From assembly GCA_023391015.1 (NCBI GenBank), contig JAEWBT010000071.1:1-41088 (forward strand): 41,088 nucleotides of DNA, in the 5' to 3' direction. Source of the DNA: Bacteroidota bacterium (lineage in GTDB: Bacteria > Bacteroidota > Bacteroidia > Chitinophagales > Chitinophagaceae). Within the stretch, counting starts at the first letter, position 1. Every line of letters starts with the position of its first letter. The notes below the pieces were generated by a model. The model did no database searches. It was given only the letters and a program-made list of their open reading frames with translations, and was not told where the DNA came from. This document shows positions 23,590 to 32,018 of this stretch, piece by piece. The translations under genes were made by a program, and so were the position numbers.

Positions 23590-23978
23590 GACCAAAGGTA
23601 TTCTTGTCTGGTGGCTTCAGTAGCAATTGGCAGCACAAGTTGATTATAGAGCTACGAGATAACTTTTATTTTCTCAACCCAAGGGAACACGGTTTAGAGT
23701 CGGCTGTTGCATATACAGCATGGGACATCCATCAAGTACGGCAATGTGATATACTCTTCGGATACATGGAAGAAACAAATCCCTCGGGCTATGGGTTAGC
23801 CTTAGAGATTGGTTTAGCTAATGCATTTGGAAAGACTATTATTTTAGTCGATGAGCGTTCTACAAAAGACAAACAATTCAAGCGTTATTTCCAGATAGCA
23901 CATCACTCATCAAGCATTGTTTTCGATATTCTTCAAGATGGAATAGATTACCTCCGCAGCTTTTCTATCCAGAAATAG
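23586..23978 (+). CDS. Nucleoside 2-deoxyribosyltransferase-like protein
   Basis: The 130-residue protein matches the nucleoside 2-deoxyribosyltransferase fold: VFLSGGFS at the N-terminus, FLNPREHG, a WDIHQVRQCDILFGYM strand and SGYGLALEIGLANAFGKTIILVDE, whose Glu in the ALEIG position is the usual nucleophile. Classical members swap bases on deoxynucleosides. Short members in defence and toxin operons, like the related TIR and SLOG folds, act on or sense nucleotides. The start is a GTG overlapping the stop of the membrane protein gene. Its last 14 bases overlap the end of the convergent operon. The exact substrate is unknown. Confidence 0.7.
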   Translation: MRPKVFLSGGFSSNWQHKLIIELRDNFYFLNPREHGLESAVAYTAWDIHQVRQCDILFGYMEETNPSGYGLALEIGLANAFGKTIILVDERSTKDKQFKRYFQIAHHSSSIVFDILQDGIDYLRSFSIQK

Positions 23979-24501
23979 GCTTCCCTTTATTAACCCACAA
24001 TACCATATTCAGAAATGAGGTCGGTTGTAGGAAGTAATTAGGATTATCCTCTAGCTTCTCTTTAATTAGTGTAAAACCACCGTTAGCATACGCTTCTATG
24101 GTTTGAATAAGTTTCTTTACTACCTCTTCCTCAGTTATCTCTCCTTTATCAAGAGCGATAAAGTCAATGTCGGATTTGGCAATGCTAGCTGCGTAAATGT
24201 ATTCTTGAATAGAGCTAAAATCCTTGCGGCCAACAACATTCGCTTTGTTGCCCCAAAACTGAATAGGTTGACCGAAACGCTCCTTTTTAGTGCCTTCGGC
24301 GATAGGGCTAAACTCATCACTGTATAAGCCCAGAAAGAAAGCATAAATATAGAACTCGTAGTTGTTGCCGAAATGCTTTCCAAAGCGCGTTTGCTTCAAA
24401 GTAGAGCCTCCTCCTTTCTGAGACAGTTCATCAAACATTGGCTTGAATTCTTCACTGTAACGCACTTCACGTGTTCGCCATTTGCTAAATAGGTCTTGCA
24501 T
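23965..24501 (-). CDS. Uncharacterised 178-residue protein, last gene of the convergent defence operon
   Basis: The sequence is soluble and mixed in character. KGGGSTLKQTRFGKHFGNNYEF at about 28-49 is Gly-rich and basic, followed by an aromatic YIYAFFLGLYSDE segment and an acidic helix-rich C-terminus. I see no signal peptide, membrane helix or known catalytic motif. It starts three bases after the Rad50/DndD-like ATPase gene, so it is co-transcribed with it. It may be an adaptor or small subunit of that ATPase. Some Ssp/Dnd restriction modules have an accessory protein of similar position, but I cannot match it by motif. Confidence 0.65.
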   Translation of the reverse strand: MQDLFSKWRTREVRYSEEFKPMFDELSQKGGGSTLKQTRFGKHFGNNYEFYIYAFFLGLYSDEFSPIAEGTKKERFGQPIQFWGNKANVVGRKDFSSIQEYIYAASIAKSDIDFIALDKGEITEEEVVKKLIQTIEAYANGGFTLIKEKLEDNPNYFLQPTSFLNMVLWVNKGKPISG

Positions 24502-24504
24502 ACA

Positions 24505-26649
24505 CTAAAGATTGATAACTTGTGAATTTATTGTTTGCAGGTTTTTGGGGTCAAACGGGCGTTCCAATTTTACCCACATTGCCTTCTTTACCTTAATGGT
24601 CTTGAACTCATCTTTAATTCGGAGGTTATTTGCACCGTCATGAACTAAGAAGTCTTTCAGCAAAAGAATAATTTGGTTTTCACTGCTGCTAATAATGTTC
24701 AAGAAGGCTCCCGTTTTCGTTTCCCCAAACGAAGATGTAGGAGCGTCAAAAATCATTGGGAACCCTTCCTCATGCCTCTCACGGGCTAACTCAGAAATGG
24801 CAAATAGAATAGAGATGTGCATCGAGGTAAGTAATGATTGATTAGGCTTGTGGAGTACACGGCCATTCTCTTGCAGCTCTATAGTAACAGCAGGTTTGCT
24901 GCCTACAATTTTTCTGGTAAAAATGATCTCGCCTGTAAATGCACCACCATTGATGTGCTCAAAGAACTCATTTGATTTCTGTTGAAGTAAGGCAACGAAC
25001 TCATCAAATTTGGCCTCTCGCGTGTCCTTGAATATGGTACAAATATCTCTAAGCAAACTACGCGTCTTGATGAGGAAAGCGTCACCACTCTCAACATCAA
25101 TTTTATCCTTCTCTAACTTGCTGTTTTTTAATTCTTGCTCAATACCTTCTAGTTGCGTTCTTTGCTTGTTTGCTTCGTCTTTTAAGCTTGTTAAATTACG
25201 CTGCCAGTTATTATAGTATTTCAGCACATTCGCCAAATCTGCTTCTCCAATAGCCGAGTTTCCTATTATTCGTTCACGGTCCTGCTCTGCTTCCTCTTTT
25301 GCGGACATGTATTTTGTAACTTCCTGCCTTTGGGTTTCATTAAACTCGAAAACATCTTTGATTTCGGATTGAATACCGCGTATAGTACTTAGACTGTCTT
25401 CATGGTTAGCAGCCATCCTAACCAACTTCGCAGTATAGTCGTGTTGAAATAGTGGGGCATCATTGTCTTCTAACTCCGTAACCGGCGATTGACTGTTGAC
25501 GTACTCCTGCAACCGTGCAAGCATGAACTTATAAGGCTCCGAATCTTTTATGGCTGGTCGGTTACAGACCTTGCACAATTCATCATCTATCATTTCTTCC
25601 ATCTGTGCCTTTGATGGAACTGTTATTGGCAGTGGAATCGCGTCGTTAAACAGCTTAGCCCGTGCTTGTTGCTCGCCGATCTTGATGCCCATGTCAGTAT
25701 CATGTTGGCTTTGAAGCTTTCTTCGCTCTATGCTAACTGCATTTACTTTTTCGGCAAATTGACGATGAATTTCTTCAAAATGGATAAGCAACCAACGGTC
25801 ATCAAAAAGCAGAGTGGTAAAATCTTCTTGGATTCTGCTATTCGCGTTGGCAATCTTGCTTTCATACCCCGTGATTCGCTTATTAATCTTATCTAAATCA
25901 GCCGCATTACTTACGTAGCGACTTGCTTCTTCTAAATTGACTTCTGTTTTTTCTATCTCATCTAGTGTTGCATCCAACAACACTTCGACCCTACCCTTTT
26001 CTTGTTGCAGGTATCTAATGGACTTTTCAAGTTTGTCGTATTGAGTCTTATTACGGGTAGCACTTTTTGTAGCGGCCTCAACAGCCTTTTCAGCTTCTGC
26101 TTTTAAGTACCCACCCTTGTCCGCATACTTGTCATAGTATTTAGCCTCTGAAAAGTTATTAATTAGTGTGATTAGGGCTTCTGGATTATCAAAAATGTCC
26201 AAAGCGGACTCACCTTTGAATAGGGAGTACCTCCGAATAGTAGGTGGAAAAACCTGTTCCAGCAACCGTCCGCCATCTACAAGATGTCGTTCTCCAGCGG
26301 CGTTTTCCTCAATACCTTCAAGTGTTGGTCTAGAACATTCGCAGCCTTCTTTGGTTTTGGTAACTGCAAATTGCCTTGTAATTATTTTCAATTCTCCATT
26401 CTGCATCGCGGACAACTGAACGCGAACACGAAAAGTTTCACCAACTACCTTTTCTGCAAGCTTCTTTGCAGAAACCAATAAATGTAGGTTCGGCGTATCT
26501 CCCTTAAATAGCCATTCAAGAGCTTCGAAGAATTTTGTTTTTCCTTCGCCGTTCTCACCCAAAATAATATTTAAACCATCAGAAAAGTTGAATGGTTTTA
26601 CGTCGTAGTAACAAAGGAAATTCTCTATGACAACTTCTTGAATAGTCAT
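24505..26649 (-). CDS. Rad50/DndD-like SMC-type ATPase
   Basis: The 714-residue product starts with an AAA_23-type N-terminus (VVIENFLCYYDV) and Walker A GENGEGKT at 31-38. Long coiled-coil arms run from about 170 to 540, broken near residue 385 by CKVC in ELCKVCNRP, which resembles a zinc hook. The C-terminal lobe has SLLTSMHISILFAISEL in the signature position and Walker B FPMIFDAPTSSFGE. This architecture is shared by Rad50, DndD and defence ATPases. The ATG at 26649 overlaps the upstream stop by four bases (ATGA), preferred over the ATG at 26658. In this operon it probably powers DNA sensing or cleavage with the helicase-nuclease; which known system it belongs to is inference. Confidence 0.75.
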   Translation of the reverse strand: MTIQEVVIENFLCYYDVKPFNFSDGLNIILGENGEGKTKFFEALEWLFKGDTPNLHLLVSAKKLAEKVVGETFRVRVQLSAMQNGELKIITRQFAVTKTKEGCECSRPTLEGIEENAAGERHLVDGGRLLEQVFPPTIRRYSLFKGESALDIFDNPEALITLINNFSEAKYYDKYADKGGYLKAEAEKAVEAATKSATRNKTQYDKLEKSIRYLQQEKGRVEVLLDATLDEIEKTEVNLEEASRYVSNAADLDKINKRITGYESKIANANSRIQEDFTTLLFDDRWLLIHFEEIHRQFAEKVNAVSIERRKLQSQHDTDMGIKIGEQQARAKLFNDAIPLPITVPSKAQMEEMIDDELCKVCNRPAIKDSEPYKFMLARLQEYVNSQSPVTELEDNDAPLFQHDYTAKLVRMAANHEDSLSTIRGIQSEIKDVFEFNETQRQEVTKYMSAKEEAEQDRERIIGNSAIGEADLANVLKYYNNWQRNLTSLKDEANKQRTQLEGIEQELKNSKLEKDKIDVESGDAFLIKTRSLLRDICTIFKDTREAKFDEFVALLQQKSNEFFEHINGGAFTGEIIFTRKIVGSKPAVTIELQENGRVLHKPNQSLLTSMHISILFAISELARERHEEGFPMIFDAPTSSFGETKTGAFLNIISSSENQIILLLKDFLVHDGANNLRIKDEFKTIKVKKAMWVKLERPFDPKNLQTINSQVINL

Positions 26650-26876
26650 AAAACACAAGTATTTAGGTATTGAGTAATGAGTTTAAATAATGCTGCATCA
26701 GCTGCGTTTGCTGGCGGTTCTGTTGCGTCCACTATTCTAGCAATTGCAGCGACTATAGGCTCGTTTGATTCTTTGGCTTCCCGCACAGTTGATGGAAGCG
26801 GGCTGCTGAGACCATATTTATCGGCAATGAGTGGATGAGTGAGAAAGCTAGAAAGAATGCGGTCTTTACGAGCCAT
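26646..26876 (-). CDS. Uncharacterised 76-residue protein between helicase and ATPase genes
   Basis: The small, slightly basic protein is Ala-rich in its second half. It starts MARKDRILSSFLTHPLI and has an internal IARIVDATEPPANAADAALF stretch. No known motif is seen. Its start is two bases past the stop of the helicase-nuclease gene and its stop overlaps the ATG of the ATPase gene by four bases, so it is a genuine, tightly coupled gene. Small linker proteins in defence operons often act as adaptors or as antitoxin-like regulators; neither is shown here. Confidence 0.65.
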   Translation of the reverse strand: MARKDRILSSFLTHPLIADKYGLSSPLPSTVREAKESNEPIVAAIARIVDATEPPANAADAALFKLITQYLNTCVL

Positions 26877-26878
26877 GT

Positions 26879-29101
26879 TTATATATTTTCAGATTGGCTG
26901 GAAAAATCAGTTAAATTGAGATCGTAGTATTCCAATACAGGACGAAGGGAATTAAAAGTGTCCATCGGATTTAAGGCCAGCTCGGAAAAATCAACTACCC
27001 TTTCAATCTCCTTCCTCACAAGGTTACGCTCCATCTCATAAGTAGCCTCATAGTCCTTAATGATTGGTACGACTACCAAATCATGAATAATGGCGTGTAC
27101 TTTGTCTTTGTGCAAGCGAAGCACCCGTCCCCGCCTTTGAATAAACTGCCTTGGATTACCTGTACTTGCACAGAAAATTGCCAGTTCCGACCGGGGCACA
27201 TCCACTCCTTCATCCAGGCATTTCATAGAGGTAAGGACATGAACATTTCCCTTGTCGAAGTCTCTAATAACCGTCTCTCTATTTTGTGTTTTCGCTGTGT
27301 ATTGTCGCACCATAATACTGGGATCTGTCTGACTGACGGCTTTAGTGTATTCGTTAATGAGGCTTATTTCTTCATCAGTGTCCAAATCTACATCTACTTC
27401 ATCATAGTTTGCTTCTAAACCTTCCGGAACGTAGATCAAGGTGTATTTCAGGTTTTGCCTTTTCTCAAATTCTTGTCGGAGTATCTTTCCGAAAGCAGCC
27501 TTCTTATTGTAGGCTTTGTGAATGATGCGCTTTCTTTCCAACAGGAGAAACTCCACCTCTTTGCAGTCCTTGTATTTTTTGGTAGCGGCATCAAAATACT
27601 TTAGAAGTTTTTTGGAAAGCACAATGTACTCCCTGAGCTCCTCTTCTGTCAAATGAACAACGTGTGGGTAGTAGGTGTATTTGCACAGCCACTCGCTATC
27701 TAACGCTCGCTTCATGCTGTAACTGTACACAAAGGGCGGACGATCATTGAAAAACGCCTCAAGTACGGCATTCCCAACAGTATCATATTGCCTGTTGGGA
27801 GTAGCAGAAAGTCCAATTCGCTTTTGAAGGGGTATTTTATCCAGCAACTTTGATACGCCCGGCGAACCCATGTTATGTACTTCATCAGCTATCAAAAGGG
27901 TATCAGGAGGCAGGTGGGTGAAATGGCTTTGAAATTTGGGCTTTACGAAAGAGGCATAGGTTACGATAACAATGTATGATGCCTTAAAAAGCGTTGCTGC
28001 TGTATTGAAAAAGGCGAGCTCTTGATTCCAATCCGCTTTGGAACTGATGGTTATCACATTCTGGAAGTTGAACTTCTTACACTCATGCTTCCATTGTTCC
28101 AGTAAAGCAATAGTAGGGACGAGAATTATACCTCTGTAAACGCCAGCATCCTTATACTCATTCAGCAGGCAGTTTAGTGAGGTCAGGGTTTTACCAGTGC
28201 CCGTCGCCATTGCAAAAACGCCTTTTTTACCATTTTCCTTCCAGGCAGTGTATGCTTCAATTTGGTAAGGACGGGGTCCTTCCGGATACGGAAATTTGGG
28301 CTCGTCAATGATAGTTTGGATTTCCTTTCTAGCTTTTTCAACAACTTTTTTGACCCGCTTATTTTCAGTCAGCGCAGCTTTCGCTTCAATTAACTGTTGC
28401 TCCTGAACAAGCAACTCGTCAATGTCAGTATTCCCAAAATGAGTGGCAACAGCCGTTTTAACCTGCTGCACATTTAAGTACTCCACATGCTTAGCGTTAC
28501 CACTGAAAATTTCGTTGAAATCATCCGTTTGACTCGTAATCCATTTATTGGACCTGCCATTTTCCCAGGACAAAAACACATCTAGGCGCTCCAAATTTTG
28601 AAGTAAACCATAAGGCGTAAAATTGCAGGACCCCGAGAATCCCACGTTGTCAATCCCATCTGTAAATACACCGCACTTATAGTGTGAGATTCCCATTTTT
28701 CCGGAAGGCCGAATAATCTTGATCTCAATCCGGTTGTTCTGAATTAAATAACCCAAGCACTGAAAGAAATGCCGGTCATAATCATCAAGCCTTGCTTTGA
28801 GTTCGGCAAGATTAGTGAGATCAAAAGGAATTTGATACAGGTATCCTTCCTCTACCCTCGACATTACCTCTCTATCTTGTTCAGAAAGCACGTCATTTAT
28901 AACCATCCGCATCCGCCCGCCAGCACTTAGAAATTTTGCGAACCCAAGCGACAGTACACTGATAGCAGCCGAACTGAAATACCCAAGCATTAAGTCCAGC
29001 GAGACGCTTTCCTTAAGCGCACTTAAGTAAAACTCAATAGGCTCATTTTCACCTCCCGATTTGTAATCTCTGTTTTTAGACCATTCTACATCCTTGAGCA
29101 T
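26879..29101 (-). CDS. PLD-like nuclease fused to a DEAH-type superfamily 2 helicase
   Basis: The 740-residue protein has an N-terminal phospholipase D-like domain (about 1-190) with one HxK motif, HYKCGVF, followed by GFSGSCNFT. A single motif per chain implies a dimeric active site. A helicase follows from about 275: Walker A MATGTGKT, DEVH box IADEVHN, GLSATP (motif III), and QRRGRVLR (motif VI). The combination fits nucleases that load on DNA and translocate, as in restriction-type defence. It is the first gene of the leftward operon, with a TACTTTTG element 38 bases upstream of its ATG. It could be the counterpart of a component of SspFGH, which attacks DNA lacking phosphorothioate, but that match is from gene order and not proven. 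Confidence 0.82.
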   Translation of the reverse strand: MLKDVEWSKNRDYKSGGENEPIEFYLSALKESVSLDLMLGYFSSAAISVLSLGFAKFLSAGGRMRMVINDVLSEQDREVMSRVEEGYLYQIPFDLTNLAELKARLDDYDRHFFQCLGYLIQNNRIEIKIIRPSGKMGISHYKCGVFTDGIDNVGFSGSCNFTPYGLLQNLERLDVFLSWENGRSNKWITSQTDDFNEIFSGNAKHVEYLNVQQVKTAVATHFGNTDIDELLVQEQQLIEAKAALTENKRVKKVVEKARKEIQTIIDEPKFPYPEGPRPYQIEAYTAWKENGKKGVFAMATGTGKTLTSLNCLLNEYKDAGVYRGIILVPTIALLEQWKHECKKFNFQNVITISSKADWNQELAFFNTAATLFKASYIVIVTYASFVKPKFQSHFTHLPPDTLLIADEVHNMGSPGVSKLLDKIPLQKRIGLSATPNRQYDTVGNAVLEAFFNDRPPFVYSYSMKRALDSEWLCKYTYYPHVVHLTEEELREYIVLSKKLLKYFDAATKKYKDCKEVEFLLLERKRIIHKAYNKKAAFGKILRQEFEKRQNLKYTLIYVPEGLEANYDEVDVDLDTDEEISLINEYTKAVSQTDPSIMVRQYTAKTQNRETVIRDFDKGNVHVLTSMKCLDEGVDVPRSELAIFCASTGNPRQFIQRRGRVLRLHKDKVHAIIHDLVVVPIIKDYEATYEMERNLVRKEIERVVDFSELALNPMDTFNSLRPVLEYYDLNLTDFSSQSENI

Positions 29102-29139
29102 TGTGTTACTATTGTATAGATCAAAACATTTATTGCTTC

Positions 29140-29147
29140 CAAAAGTA
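29140..29147 (-). promoter_or_regulatory. -7 element of the convergent defence operon
   Basis: On the minus strand this reads TACTTTTG, an exact TAnnTTTG match, ending 38 bases before the ATG of the helicase-nuclease gene. No clear -33 TTTG is seen. Confidence 0.5.
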
Positions 29148-29167
29148 GGTCTTATCTAGATACCTTA

Positions 29168-29329
29168 CTACTTGTTAAACACTTCTATCTTCCCTTTCCG
29201 CCGAAACGGATGCGACAACTGCTTTACAAACGATTCCGACACGGTACTATTCTTCTCGCCTACTTCCTTGCCTTTCGGCAGATGGAACGCGCTACTCGAT
29301 TGAGCGCCTGGCAGCAAATCCTCAATAAC
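29168..29329 (-). pseudogene. Relic of a sterol desaturase C-terminus
   Basis: On the minus strand these bases read as 53 residues ending at a stop at 29168, preceded by an in-frame stop at 29330. FHLPKGKEVGE, then ESFVKQLSHPFRRKG, aligns with FYFPKDKEVGE...TSFVKQLSYPFRKG at the end of the intact desaturase gene at 30262-31152. A 20-base stretch at 29214-29233 is identical to 30290-30309. No His motifs or membrane segments remain. It is a fragment of a paralogue or a partial duplication next to the island edge. The rest of the 395-base gap (29102-29496) shows only the promoter element and one TTTCCGGAAA word. Confidence 0.7.
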
Positions 29330-29496
29330 CTACGGGGCGATGACACATGCTTTAATGTCCGCAGCCTTAACGTATTTATTTCCAGGCCGCGCAATTAAAT
29401 TGTCTGCTGAGACTTCGGTTCGTATTTTAGACGTCTAAGGAAGCAGGCTACAGCTTATCCGGTAAAGCATAGGCACTATTGGCTTTCCGGAAATAA

Positions 29497-30090
29497 TTAC
29501 CGCTGCGTTGCCAAAACCTGTGTCCAGTACGCCCCATTCACGGCCACGCCCATCTCTTTAAAAGCGCCGTTCATAATGTTTTTGCAGTGGCCGGGACTTT
29601 TAATCCATCCTTCCACCACCGCCTTCTCATCCGGGTAACCTTTGCCGATGTTTTCGCCGTAGGTCTTGTAGGAATAGCCTTGCTTTTGAATGCGGTCGCC
29701 GGCGGTCGTGCCAGCGCTTCCCCGGTGGCTAAAGAAATCTTTTTTCGCCATATCGTTGCTGTGAACCTGCGCCGCGCTTGCGAGCACATCGCTCCACCGG
29801 ACCGCGCCCACCGGCGGCATCGCTACACCACCGCAGTTGCAGCCTTTAGCACGATAGGCGTTTACGAGGTCGACGAGCTTTGATGGGTCCAAAGTTTCCG
29901 GCGACGCCTGGTAACCGGAACCAGGTGACGAAGCCTTTGTGAGCGGCCTGGCAGCTTTTACCGGCGCACAACTGCTCAACGGCAAGACAAGGGCTATTGC
30001 ACAGAGAAGAAGAGTGTTTTTCAAAACAAGCGTTTTTTCGGAAAAATACCAGACAATCTGCTTTTTACCAACTCTATTCAAAGAGCGCAC
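29497..30090 (-). CDS. CAP-domain (SCP/PR-1) lipoprotein
   Basis: The C-terminal part from about residue 70 is a CAP domain: LVDLVNAYRAKGCNCGG, VRWSDVLASAAQVHSNDMA, FFSHRGSAG, GENIGKGYPDEKAVVEGWIKSPGHC, and a final MGVAVNGAYWTQVLA. The His and Glu residues of the CAP cavity are present. The N-terminus carries a lipobox (LPLSSC), so the protein should be lipid-anchored. With ATG at 30090 the signal has a long 22-residue n-region; a TTG at 30024 gives a more usual one (KNTLLLCAIALVLPLSSC) and may be the real start. Bacterial CAP proteins are widespread and mostly unassigned; nucleolytic or wall-related roles have been proposed for some. It is monocistronic, and 171 bases without visible features separate it from the desaturase. 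Confidence 0.88.
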   Translation of the reverse strand: MRSLNRVGKKQIVWYFSEKTLVLKNTLLLCAIALVLPLSSCAPVKAARPLTKASSPGSGYQASPETLDPSKLVDLVNAYRAKGCNCGGVAMPPVGAVRWSDVLASAAQVHSNDMAKKDFFSHRGSAGTTAGDRIQKQGYSYKTYGENIGKGYPDEKAVVEGWIKSPGHCKNIMNGAFKEMGVAVNGAYWTQVLATQR

Positions 30091-30261
30091 TCCTCCGTTG
30101 TTTTCCGGAAAGCAAGGCGACCAACCGCATACGGGCTTCTTTTACAGAAAGTGGTGTAAGCATTTTTTTGTATTGGGTTATGGATACTGTTTGTATTATC
30201 TAAAAATCCGGTAGCGTTCCTGCTACATTTCTAGATTCTCAGCGGTAAAATATAAAGCCTC

Positions 30262-31152
30262 TCACCCACCCCCTTTCCGAAACGGATATGACAACTGCTT
30301 TACAAACGACGTCGGCACGGCGCTGTTCCTGACCCCCACTTCACCCACTTCTTTGTCTTTGGGAAAATAAAACGTGCCGAACACCAGGTCCCACTCGCTC
30401 AAAACCTTCCCGAAATTGCTGTTGGATTCCCGCCGCTCGATGGAGTGGTGCCAGCGGTGCAGCTCGGCAGTGTTGAAAACATAGTTCAGCACGCCCGCTT
30501 TAAAGTCGATGTTGGCGTGTTCCAGAAAACCAGTCACCAGCGAAACGGTCACGACGAGCACAATCGCATATTCGGAAGCGCCCAACAGCAGCATCGGCGC
30601 GAAATACGCCAGGCCGCTCACAAAAGCTTCTACAAAATGAAATTTTCCGGAATTCATGGCATACACCCGCTTCGCGCCGTGGTGAATGGCATGGAAAGGC
30701 CATAACACCTGCACGTTGTGAAATGCCCGGTGCACCCAGTAGTAACACAAGTCGGAGGCGAGAAAATAAAGAACGTTTTCCCCGATCCGGAAGGCGGTAT
30801 TTCCGGAAAATCCACCCGCTTCGCCGAAAAAACCGGTATGCCGCTTCACCATGCCCAGCAGCAGCAACACCAGCAGCGAGGCGAGGGGAAAAATCACAAA
30901 GGTCCGGATCACATCGGCCCAGCTGTCTTCACCCGTTCCCTGCCACGAGGCCCGGTAAGGCAAGAGCTTCTCCGACAGCATCACCAGGGGTAATACAACC
31001 GTCGTTACGCCCAGGGGGATGAGAAACCAGTAGATTTCCGGCAGGCGGTGAAGCAGGAAAATGCACACGCCAAAGGTGCTCGCAATAAACAAGGGGTAGA
31101 AGGCATATTGCCAAAAGCGCAGCCACGGACCCGGGCGTTGGGAAGCAATCAT
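30262..31152 (-). CDS. Sterol desaturase/fatty acid hydroxylase family membrane protein
   Basis: The 296-residue protein has four or more membrane segments and the His clusters of the di-iron fatty acid hydroxylase superfamily: WVHRAFH, FHAIHHGAKR and ELHRWHHS, with a further His in GFLEHANIDF. Such enzymes hydroxylate or desaturate lipid chains at the membrane using O2; the substrate here is unknown. A GTG at 31155 precedes the ATG at 31152; I use the ATG. It lies 27 bases after the PAP2 gene on the same strand, so both may be on one transcript. A relic of a second copy of the C-terminus lies at 29168-29329. Confidence 0.88.
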   Translation of the reverse strand: MIASQRPGPWLRFWQYAFYPLFIASTFGVCIFLLHRLPEIYWFLIPLGVTTVVLPLVMLSEKLLPYRASWQGTGEDSWADVIRTFVIFPLASLLVLLLLGMVKRHTGFFGEAGGFSGNTAFRIGENVLYFLASDLCYYWVHRAFHNVQVLWPFHAIHHGAKRVYAMNSGKFHFVEAFVSGLAYFAPMLLLGASEYAIVLVVTVSLVTGFLEHANIDFKAGVLNYVFNTAELHRWHHSIERRESNSNFGKVLSEWDLVFGTFYFPKDKEVGEVGVRNSAVPTSFVKQLSYPFRKGGG

Positions 31153-31179
31153 CACGGAGGCATTTAAACCAAAAGAAAG

Positions 31180-31818
31180 TTACGCTTTTTCCTTTTTCCG
31201 GAACCGGGCGTAAAGCGGGCCGCTCGCCCGGATGCCGATCCACGCAGTCAGCAGTCCGGCGGGCAGGTCATAAATATAATGCTGCTTGGTGGTCAGAATG
31301 GTGACACTGAGCAAGGCAAAGACGGCCCAGATCAGGTAGCGGTAGCGGGGATAAACTTTTGCAATGGCCCAGCAGCCAATGGCCGGCGAGGTGATATGCC
31401 CACTCGGGAGGCAGTTGGCCGGCGTGTCGATGCTGCACAGCCAGCGGTACGCAAAGGTGGTCAGGTCGCTTCCCTCGGGCATCGGCGGACGGTCGTAAAC
31501 GGTAGGAAACAAAACCCAGACGGTGATATTGAGCGTAAGGGCCACCGAAAAAGCGATCAGTGTGCGCCAGAATAAAGGCGTGTCGCCAATGCCCACCGGC
31601 AAAAAAGCCAGCAGCACCAGGGCGAAATACGGCCAGACGGTCCACAGGGCAAACGGAATGGCGTAGTCCAGCGCGGTCAGGGGCAGGTAGTGCGGCTCGG
31701 TGAGGTGGAAACGGTTGCTGAGCTGATAACCGGAATACAGCACCACCGTCAGTCCGAACAAGGCCAGAATGTTGCGCTTCCAGGGAAACGGCGTTGTATT
31801 CTTTTGTTGAATGCTCAA
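31180..31818 (-). CDS. PAP2-type membrane phosphatase/transferase
   Basis: The 212-residue protein has about six membrane helices and the PAP2 catalytic motifs: CLPSGHI (the central SGH) and KQHYIYDLPAG (His with downstream Asp), preceded by YDRPPMPEG in place of KxxxxxxRP. The pattern resembles the Aur1/inositolphosphotransferase branch rather than classical phosphatidic acid phosphatases. It would hydrolyse or transfer phosphate groups on lipid-linked substrates at the periplasmic side. No ATG is available; the TTG at 31818 gives a short basic N-terminus before the first helix. It precedes the desaturase gene in the same direction, hinting at shared lipid metabolism. Confidence 0.8.
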   Translation of the reverse strand: MSIQQKNTTPFPWKRNILALFGLTVVLYSGYQLSNRFHLTEPHYLPLTALDYAIPFALWTVWPYFALVLLAFLPVGIGDTPLFWRTLIAFSVALTLNITVWVLFPTVYDRPPMPEGSDLTTFAYRWLCSIDTPANCLPSGHITSPAIGCWAIAKVYPRYRYLIWAVFALLSVTILTTKQHYIYDLPAGLLTAWIGIRASGPLYARFRKKEKA

Positions 31819-32018
31819 ATTCCGGAAATTGATTTAAAACATTAATACAGTCAAATATTTTAGCATCTCCTGGTCTGGAAGAATTAAAGTTCATGCCCGA
31901 CTGATACCCGCCTGATTTCAGGGGTTTCAAAAATGTTTTACCTTTAGCGCATGGAACCGTGCGTTCCAGATTGGGGGAAAAAGCCCTTTTTTCCACCTTT
32001 AAAAACACCTGTATTGCT

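Noticed and set aside
29210..29398. 62-residue plus-strand frame in the gap after the island
   Set aside because: The same bases on the minus strand carry the desaturase C-terminal relic, which explains the open frame.
29102..29496. Search for a second copy of the tRNA-Phe 3' end as an attachment site
   Set aside because: Only a short GGTTCG match is seen near 29418, far too short to support an att repeat, and no integrase gene is in the window.
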